Origin: Zychaea mexicana
Lineage: Eukaryota; Mucoromycota; Mucoromycetes; Mucorales; Lichtheimiaceae
Direction of reading: 5' to 3'
DNA length: 64,000 bases
Assembly: GCF_025766255.1 (NCBI RefSeq)
Contig: NW_026516686.1
Location: 424,104 to 488,103 of the forward strand
The translations under genes were made by a program, and so were the position numbers. The notes beneath the pieces were generated by a model. That model saw nothing but the letters and a program-made list of their open reading frames with translations. It did not search any database and was not told where the DNA came from. Positions 55,990 to 64,000 of this stretch are shown here, one piece after another; within the stretch, counting starts at the first letter, position 1; the number at the start of each line of letters is the position of its first letter.

Positions 55990-58005
55990 TCATTTCCTTC
56001 TACTCCCCTTTCACATGTGTTCCATTATTTCTACCATAACCACCTCTATTACCCTTTCTCTCTTCTTCTTTTAACCATACTTTAGTAGTATCTCAACTCC
56101 CGTAAACAAATGATAATAAGCAAACCGCATGTATAGTATCCGTGACAACCATATATAATGACATCCCTTTCGTTCGATTTTGTTTCCACATAATCTCAAG
56201 CGGCAAAGCCAGCAGCTGCTTGGATGTATTGAACTAGTCAACAGAAAGTTCATATTCCTCTCTATTCTCTTTTGACAAGAACATACTACGTTTCCTTGTC
56301 ACCCGCGAAACGTTGTCATTATGTAGCGGCATGGTACCAGAGTTATCGTATTAGCGCCAGCTCATAATAGCTATGCACCAACTTAGGTATCTCCACAGAC
56401 ACACCGACGATGGACACACAAAGATTTAACTGCGAAAAAATATCCTCTAGAAAGTGGTGTAGAATAAGACGCGATGTGTTTGTACCATATCCAACGCGTC
56501 AAAAAATAATCACAGAGTGAGTGTGTTGAAGGCAAGAATAAATTACACTGAAAGCACTTTTCCCTTTCGAAATATATAGTAATTACGCAGAGATAATTGC
56601 TGTGAAAGTGTACTATGGATTTAGGTGTTTCGAACTTTCCAAAAGAGTGCGTAACACCAAAAATTTCTGATGTTTCATGCATGAACGGTGCTTCGGAAAG
56701 TTTTTCCAAGGCATCAATTCAGATAGCATGGAAATCTCTACCAAGTCCACTCCAAGTAAGTCAGAATATGCCACAACGGCCTATTCAAAGAAAGAAGTGG
56801 CAGTGACGGCCAAGGGGCACAATCGCAACAACCAGGATGTCGATGAACAGAAGGAGTAGAAAGAAGAGCAGCAGCAATGTGACGTTTAAAAGAAATTATA
56901 GAGCGCGTCGTCACCTGGCTGCTCTTGTCGGCATGAGTTGCTCCTTACATCCACTACTCGATATATTTAGCGCATGTAATTAGCAAGGATGGCTTTAGCT
57001 TTTGTTCTAAGTTTGAAAATAGCAGTCAGGGTATACAGGATGACTGGCAGCAGATATGTAGGCAGTAGCAGGGACGGCAGAGAAAAGGTTGTAACCTGAT
57101 GCTTTTTGAAGCCTTCGAAAGCCTCGGAAAGCTTTCCAGAGCATTCAAAAATCTCAGAAAGCAAACATGAATTTTCGACGTAAGGCTACCAATGAACGTG
57201 CGTCAGACCTCCAACATCTGGTCTTTATCGTGAGCGGTCGAGTACCTGTACTGTACCAGCCAATGACCTTAACAAAGATGTCCTCGCTTTTCGCGCTCCA
57301 TGAAAACCCTTCTTTGGTAAGGCTTATGAGTTTGCTTTATTGACAACCAATTGCTGTTGCCTGCGGTGTGAGTATTTCTGCTGCGGAGACATTTTGGTAT
57401 AACGAATGGTATCGTAGCCTTTTTCCGCCTGAGGAATCCCTAAGTGCTAAACAACACTCGGCAAGGATTTTTGGTATCCTTATACCCCCCCTACTACTGA
57501 GCGTTAAATTTTGCAGTTGGTGGCATTCCGTACGTAGTAGTGGTATTAAACGCGTCTCCTCGTTCATTTTTTGATTTATCCTGAGCGTCGTAAGATGTAA
57601 ATTAATGTGGAAAGCACGGCAACAAGCTTTATGCATCTTGGACATGACATTCGGAATGGTTTCTCGAGCGATGCATCTACTACTGGCCGCAACGAGCCCA
57701 AACCAACGTGTATACACGATAACCCCTTGTATCCATCGGACACTCTAACTGTCTTTGTCAACAGTGAATGCATTAGTCAACACGTCACAACAGTTGGGAA
57801 GCGACTTTAGCGTCTAATAACCATATCCTTTGCCTCAGGTCTCCACCATAATTCTCGTAGGCCTGGTGATTTTTAAGTTTCTCAAACACACACACACACA
57901 GAGTACACGCGTACGTAATAGCAGAAAAACGACGACGTATCTTTTGATTTTATACAGCGCAATGCTTTTTATTAAACTACATACTGCTCCCAAACATTTT
58001 GAACA
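55990..58005. other. Gene-poor stretch
   Basis: Only short open frames are seen (56615-56806, 57337-57717, 57607-57810), without domains or splice logic. A repeated element TTCnGAAAGC is seen around 57112-57170 and 56630-56710. A CA microsatellite lies at 57887-57900. Confidence 0.45.
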
Positions 58006-58009
58006 TCAA

Positions 58010-58960
58010 CAACGACAACAGCAATCCCATGTCTACGATTACGGTCACTTTCCCCGAAACCACCCTCTCCTCAAGTCGAAATGCTACTGCTGCCTCCCCT
58101 GTCGCAACTGCCGACCAAAAAAAAAGACGAAAGGTGCTTAGTGGCGCAATGACGAGGATCAGCTCTTGGTCCAAGCCTGCCTTCTCGTCGACAAGGATGA
58201 AAAAGTTGACATCAACCAAGATTTTAAAAACCTTTTGGCAACGCGTTTTTGAAGAGTTTGAAAAAGGCGGCAATGACAAAAACCGCACCCCCGAAACTTG
58301 TCAAGGTCGTTGGAAATCATCAGCGCACAAATCGCGAGATATGCAGCTGCCCCGGCCTTTATCGAGAGAGGGCCACCAAAAGTGACGAGACCGATGGTGA
58401 CAGGGTAGTCCTTTGCACAAGAATATGCATATTACAGATTCGAGAAGTTCCTTTAAGTTCCTATAATAGAAACAGCGCATAATCGAGAGGTACAACGGCA
58501 AAGTTGAAGCACGGTATAGGCCGTTCAAGATGGCTCTTGCTAGCCTCTGCTGAAGGATGAGCAGAAATTTGAGTTCATCAGCGACAAGGCCAACGAGGTC
58601 AGCGTGGATGGCGAGAAGGATGTGCGGCCCATTGGTAATAAGAAAGCCAAGGCTCTGAAGAGACGACACGCCGAAGACGACGATCTCGAGAGCTTGGCTG
58701 GTGAACAGGTGAAGCTCGCCCGTCTGGAGGTCGTCGAGGAAGGAAAGAGTAGGAGACTTTTGGAGAAATGCTGGAGGAGGCGCAAAAGGCGAATGAAGAG
58801 GCGCAACTGGCAAGGATTTGGACTCTCTTAGTCTTGCTCAAGATGGTACTACGAGAAGAAGCAACAGGAGATCGTTAAACGAATGAGAGAAGAAGAGATG
58901 GAGAAGAACGTGGTGCAGGAAGGAGAGCCCGCAGACGGTTCGGAGGAAGAGAGAGAGAGA
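58010..58960 (+). pseudogene. Frameshifted Myb/SANT-like protein of the type found with Harbinger transposons
   Basis: From ATG near 58030 one frame reads MSTITVTFPETTLSS, and another carries WRNDEDQLLVQACLLVDKD with DINQDFK. A shift near 58225-58240 gives FWQRVFEEFEKGGNDKNRTP and CQGRWKS, the Trp/aromatic pattern of Myb/SANT-like DNA-binding domains. Later, VRPIGNKKAKALKRR is followed by an acidic/helical segment and EEAQKANEEAQLAR in another frame. The RPxGxKxAK motif followed by a coiled coil is typical of the Myb/SANT (NAM-associated-like) accessory proteins of PIF/Harbinger elements. At least three frame changes mean that it is not functional. Confidence 0.5.
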
Positions 58961-59970
58961 TCGTTGACGAGGTCGTCGAAAGAACTTGGTGCATGGATAT
59001 CCTCCGATTCTTCATTTGGTATTAAATCAATACCATCAACGCCACATGTCTCCTCGTGAGTATTCAAAATCGCGGCATCAAGCTCATCAGATATTAGCCT
59101 TTCAGCTTCTTCTGCAACATTTGATTGTTTCCTGTGAGACTAACTCCCAAAGCATCTCTGCCCCTTTGCATGGCAGTAAGCTGATCTACATCATAGAGTT
59201 TGCCGAGTTGATTCTTCCGATCTTTTTGATTCGCATCACGGTATTGCATGGCCCTGCAGTATCTTTGCTGCAGTGGTTCCTCGGTTGATAAGGCCAAAAT
59301 ATTAACGTTTGTTGTTGGGTTCAATTCTATTGTCTATGAACTTACCGATATTGAGGCGACGTTACTGTCTTTGTTTGATTTATCGAACTTGTTTGTTTCT
59401 ATTGGGACATTCTTAATATATACAATGCGAACGTTAATAGCATTTGAAGCGGAATATGGATAGCAACCGGAGCACATTATTGAACAATTGTTGTGATTTA
59501 GTTGACTGAGAGCGTACAGTGGAAGGCTGTCATTCACTAATGCGCAATATTGGAAAATACGGCGGATTCGAATTTCATCAGTGCATCCGCATATCCGGAT
59601 CGGGTGTGCATGGCCCTTATATCCGATCTGATGCGATACATGAAGAACGCTAGTGAAATCTTGAGGGAAATAACAGCAGTCATTAATGACGGAACAAAGA
59701 ATGAGTGTTATCAGCCTTGTTGGATACAACAAGTAGACTGTCACGCTAGTTTAGAAAAACCATTTTCTCAACGCCAGTATGATATAATGAGAAGATATAG
59801 GTCTTTTCGTTTGTGTGAAGGCGGAAGGAGGGATAAAAGGTAGGACAGGAGAAAAAAGTAAGCATGTCGTGCTGCTGATACATGGAACCTGTCTGTGAGT
59901 CACATAAACCGACGTACATAACAAAGCGACTTGTGTACTAGCACGTTTTTTCCTGAAGCAAAAAAGTATA
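58961..59970. other. Gene-poor stretch
   Basis: No complete gene is seen. A plus-strand frame around 59248-59463 (GFNSIVYELTDIEATLLSLF) has no recognised domain. Nothing else is supported. Confidence 0.4.
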
Positions 59971-61297
59971 CAGTGGTCCCCCAACATAGCAAATCGGCAA
60001 AAGTGTTGAAGCAGTGGAAAAACAGTAGAAGCGAAATTGTTTTGGAAGGATGTATAAACACAAACAAGAGAATTTTCCAGAAAAGCACCGGAAAAGGAAA
60101 ATGTTCAATATCTTTGCGGATTTTCTTGTGGTTTTAGAAAAAAATGAGGTTGGATAAGTTACTAAGATGAAAATGAAGTACAAGAAGAGCAGAGCAAAGT
60201 TGACTTAGGAAGTTTGGAAAGTTGAGATTGGGCACTAAGTGAAAAGTATTGGGGGGGGGTATGACGTTATAGGCGGTGGTCAGGACGAAGCGGCAGAGGT
60301 TCGGCGTATGGCAAACAAAAGAGATCGTGTTTATAGCGAGGGCTATGAAGAAAGGCAACAGGAGCTTTTATTTCGAGAGCGTGAATGTGTATGATGAAGA
60401 GCTGACAGGGCGATAAGAGGATATGTAGCATGTAGCGGAAATAATACAGGAACGAGATCAGGACACCCGTTAATTTCCAACTTGAAATTCCCAAATGATA
60501 ATTGTGAAAGTCAACGGATGCTAGGACACAAAAGCTGTGTACGGATATTCGTTATCAAGACGCATCTTAATGCTACATAGATTACCAACGCTCATGAAGT
60601 TGTCACAATATAGGAATCGTAATTCGCATAGCCCATTATCCAATACATTTTCTGGCTGTATTGACTTTTTCCCACATACATAATAATAAAATATACACCG
60701 AAAGAAGAGACAATGGGAGACCAAGAAGCATTTGGTAAATCAGCGACTGCTTGCCGCCCAGTAGTATCACCGGAAATCAGAAAAATATATATACAGGGAT
60801 AGGCATATCTCTGTTACTTATATCCTTTTGAATTATTCTATCATATAAAAGAACTTGAAGTCATAAGGAGAGGGATGAATATTTGTTTTCTATTGAAATA
60901 TTCTATAAATATAAGATAAACGATAACTTGTTCATGAATATTAAACTAACTTTTTGGATTCCTTGACCTCCGATGGAGAGGAAGAGATTATACCTAGTCT
61001 CCCTTCTAAACTACGGAAGTTACGCGGGAAGCTTCAAGAAAAACTGTTTGCTAGACAAAGCTCTTTAGACAGCTTTCTTTTTTGTTTTTATGATATTCGC
61101 TTTAATTCAACCGAAATTAATAATGTGCAGCGCTTTATTTATTTAAAGCATATATGGAGGAGCACTTTGTATTATAACGCGATTAACCCTGGATGATACA
61201 TTGAAAGTGAAATAAACGGGGGTTTGAAATTTACCATGTTATTTTTACCGTTCCCAAAAATTTTGTTAACGGATGTGCAATGAAAGGGGGTATACTG
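59971..61297. mobile_element. Second pogo-type element, degenerate, 1.33 kb
   Basis: The left end is CAGTGGTCCCCCAACATAGC (59971 onwards), preceded by TA (59969-59970). The right end, read as reverse complement, is CAGTATACCCCCTTTCATTGC, followed by TA (61298-61299). The ends share CAGT, CCCCC and a GCAaATCgG-like block, so the inverted repeats are diverged but recognisable. Inside, close to the right end as in the first element, is a transposase C-terminal remnant (60954-61085). The rest of the interior is non-coding, so the copy is dead. Two separate elements whose ends happen to face each other is an alternative. Confidence 0.5.
60954..61196 (+). pseudogene. C-terminal remnant of a pogo-like transposase
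   Basis: The frame reads SDGEEEIIPSLPSKLRKLRG, then LQEKLFARQSSLDSFLF. The charged helix followed by FARQSSLDSF matches the tail FSRQSSLDDF at 2813-3013 in the first element. The similarity ends after the motif, and the residues beyond are probably read-through. The frame starts with a non-ATG codon, and no catalytic domain remains. Confidence 0.5.
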
Positions 61298-61299
61298 TA

Positions 61300-64000
61300 T
61301 TGTGATTATAAACAAGTTGGGTGGAAGAAGAGAGCCAAGGCTCAATGATTGAGAAAGGCATTAATGTCTAGAGGTCAACAACGTGTACAAGATTATTGGA
61401 CAGACACAAAGAATTATTATTGTACGAAGAGTGAAATCATATTTTTATTCATGGAAAGAAAGAAGACAACTATGGAGAAACAAAGACTACAAGCAAATAA
61501 GGCCAGCAAGCGACATGAACAGACAGAAGCTAGCTAAATCAGAGGTACCAATGGCGCTTACATGATATCGTCACGAGACATATAAAACAGAAGCCCAGCA
61601 ACGAGCTTACATAGACCATCGTAAAGGCGAGCGACAGGGAACTGGCCAGCAACAGCTGTGTGTCCATGACAGCATAGGCACCGTGACAACCCGATAAGCA
61701 TGACCACTTATAACATGGCAACAGTAATCAAGTTCTCCGATCAACGTCAGCGCACCCTAGTCGAAGGTACTGGGTGCAAGTGCAGAACGACATCTACTTT
61801 GAATTCACAACGGGTATAGAGAACTTGGTACAGAGTTGGTCCTTGATGTACACAAACTTGTGAGTAAACCACCAATTATGTAGCGCTCAAATTCATTTTT
61901 AAACCAACTCAACTAATGATGCATATCAATACAAGTCATACTTGAATGGTGACGCGTTAAATGTCATTGCGGCTGAACAGAACAGCGAACCCAAGCAGCA
62001 ACGTAATCTGTTTACCTGCGCCATACCGACGACCCTACTGCATGACTGTAATTAGATAGATATGCCAGCTGGAAGATCTGAAAAACGCTGTTGGCATGTA
62101 ATATGAAGGACCGTGAATCTATCAACAACAGTGAGTGGCCGACTCTTCGCCATTGTGCTATCAACGTCTCAGTGCGCACATCCACAATAAGGGGCCCAAA
62201 AAAGCTTGAACACACCTTGAATTGGTTGACTACCACAGTACATGGTTGACGACGCCGGTCGGCTTAGGGTGTGTACGGACAGTCGTTTGACGTGATGACA
62301 ACTGAGCGTCGTATAGAGCGGGTTTTCCACTCATCGAGTGTCAAAAAGATCTGACCCTACGATGATAGTGAAGGATGAAAAGAAAACAGTACGAAAGAAT
62401 GGTGAAGAATGTAAAAAGAAAGATAAACGGAGAACAGAGAAGACATGGTAATTTAGGATGTAAACGCTGAGTCATTGTCTCTGATAGATTGCGGCATTTT
62501 CATCGAAACCTAATAGGGCCCATCTTTCGTAACAAGAACAGCAACATATCATCGGTTATCTATGACACTATGTGTGTGGTACTATATTATTTATGTCGCG
62601 TGACAACAATCGATGCCAAGTATTTACCGTACTTGCACTTGATAAACAAACAACGGCCCCTTCAAACGCCACAAAAAAGATAGTTTGTACTGTGCCACCA
62701 GTCAAAAATCTGTCGTCCAGTCTTGCATAAACAAAATGAAACAGTGCGTGATCATAGTGCGACTGCAATTCGAAAACTTATTTTCTAAAAGAGAAGAGAT
62801 TCTAAAAGAGAAGAGAAAGACAGTATATTTAGTTGGGGTCTCCGGCTATCTAGCAGTGGGGAAAATCAAGACATAGCCAGTTCAGAATTGACCATAAACA
62901 AACCGTAGTCAACCGCGGAGTTGCCACTGCTCTTCGAAACAAGCCTTTAAAAACACAAACACCTCAACCATCAACGTTTCAACATAATAAACAAAGAACT
63001 TCTTATTCGAATGTAAACAAAAGCAACACGGTTAGAATCATAGGGATGAAAAATACAGGATGGCTCACCTTGTTTCATTGGTTGATAAACAGCTGGTGAA
63101 GGAAGCGGTTGTTTGTCAAAGCTCGGATGAAGTCCAAGGGAACTAGGTCGTGTGCCAGATGCGGAAAGGCTTCATATGAGCTTAAAAGATTATCAGACAT
63201 GTTGATAATAAGTCCACCGAAGCCTCTGATAATAAATACACCGTAGTACTATCAGTAAACAATTGATGTGAAAGAATGTTCGCACAAGATTATAGTTGGT
63301 AACCTGGACAAGAGACACTTGTTCAATGAACGGCCATAATCCGATATGCGCCGACGACATTCATCCATAGCTCTATGTCGTTCGTATCACTTAAAGAAAC
63401 TTGTAGCCGGCGACGGCCATTCTGTGATCTTATAAGCTACCATTATTCACAAAGAAAAAGGCGGCTGTTAAAGGTATCAACACCGCTACCTTGTAACAAA
63501 TTATCTTATCAACAAAGACAAAAAATAAATCTGGAAGTGGTAGGTGGAAAGGAGGCAATGGCGGGTAAAAGCGGATAGTGTTAGGAATGCGATCCAATAA
63601 GAAGTGTAGAAAGAAAAAGCTTATCCCCAGGAAGACCGGTATCACGCGTTCAAGGGGCAACAGGCGGTGCGTGTATAAAGAAAACCAACACATTCGATTC
63701 GCCAAAAGCCTTATCATAGCCATGGACCCATGTGAATATGGGGATGGTCTGTTTGCTTTGCGATACGGTTATTTATTTTGCCACCAGCAATTTGCAATCA
63801 TTGTTGGTATAATCGTGAAGGTAAACCAGCTGTATTGTTTTTGAGAGCACACATGCGAATGCACAGCCTACGGTTTTCTCGACGACTCAAGCACAAAAAG
63901 GCTCATTTGCAACTACATAACTGCTCCAGAGAAAGCACCAACAAGTACCAAGCGCAATGGCAGTAGGAAGATGTAAAAATAAAGATCGCGTTTATTACAA
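61300..64000. other. Gene-poor right end
   Basis: Short plus-strand frames (61349-61537, 62489-62683, 63578-63844, 63778-63966) have no recognised domain and no start or splice logic. A direct repeat of a TTCTAAAAGAGAAGAGA-like unit occurs at about 62782-62818. I see no RNA gene. Confidence 0.4.

Noticed and set aside
1..64000. CRISPR array, bacterial operon or prophage
   Set aside because: No regularly spaced repeats, no ribosome-binding-site-led gene strings; split genes with GT-AG introns show that the DNA is eukaryotic.

Overview
The window looks like nuclear DNA of a filamentous early-diverging fungus, probably Mucoromycota and most like Mucorales. The evidence is split genes with many short GT-AG introns (roughly 50-150 bp), moderate GC, single-gene transcription units, and gene families such as MARVEL, FAS1, mpaB/DUF2236, F-box/LRR and a DH-BAR-SH3 RhoGEF, interspersed with decayed transposons. 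Gene calls rest on motifs read by eye and on exon reconstruction; no database search was run.

Positions 1-4350 differ sharply from the rest. They are extremely AT-rich and carry a 409-codon membrane-protein reading frame of mitochondrial-plasmid character, a damaged duplicate of that frame's 5' end, and two very large palindromes. One arm of the first palindrome holds a 961-bp pogo-type DNA transposon flanked by TA, and the opposite arm preserves the uninterrupted sequence. This suggests organellar or plasmid DNA that moved into the nucleus and was then hit by a nuclear transposon. Positions 4380-6880 hold only decayed coding remnants.

Positions 6880-22809 are a gene-rich core: a TM9SF/nonaspanin (minus), a four-pass MARVEL-like protein, a GPR107/PTM1-type Golgi seven-pass protein, a DUF1640 (FMP32/MCUR1-like) mitochondrial coiled-coil protein, a mitochondrial enoyl-CoA hydratase (all plus), and a secreted two-domain fasciclin (minus). 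Positions 22810-27780 contain a probable decayed KDZ transposase and other coding debris.

Positions 27787-38547 hold three minus-strand tandem paralogues of the ER-bound mpaB-type oxygenase family with the same five-exon structure. A plus-strand MATE transporter sits between the second and third, so a small metabolic cluster is possible. Positions 38874-55989 encode a NOL11-like ribosome-biogenesis factor (minus), an F-box/LRR protein (minus) beside decayed LRR-like remnants, a 2-oxoglutarate/Fe(II) oxygenase (plus) and a DH-BAR-SH3 RhoGEF (plus).

From 55990 to the right edge no intact gene is visible. The stretch carries a frameshifted Myb/SANT-like transposon-associated pseudogene and a second degenerate pogo-type element (59971-61297) whose transposase remnant ends in the same RQSSLDxF motif as the first.
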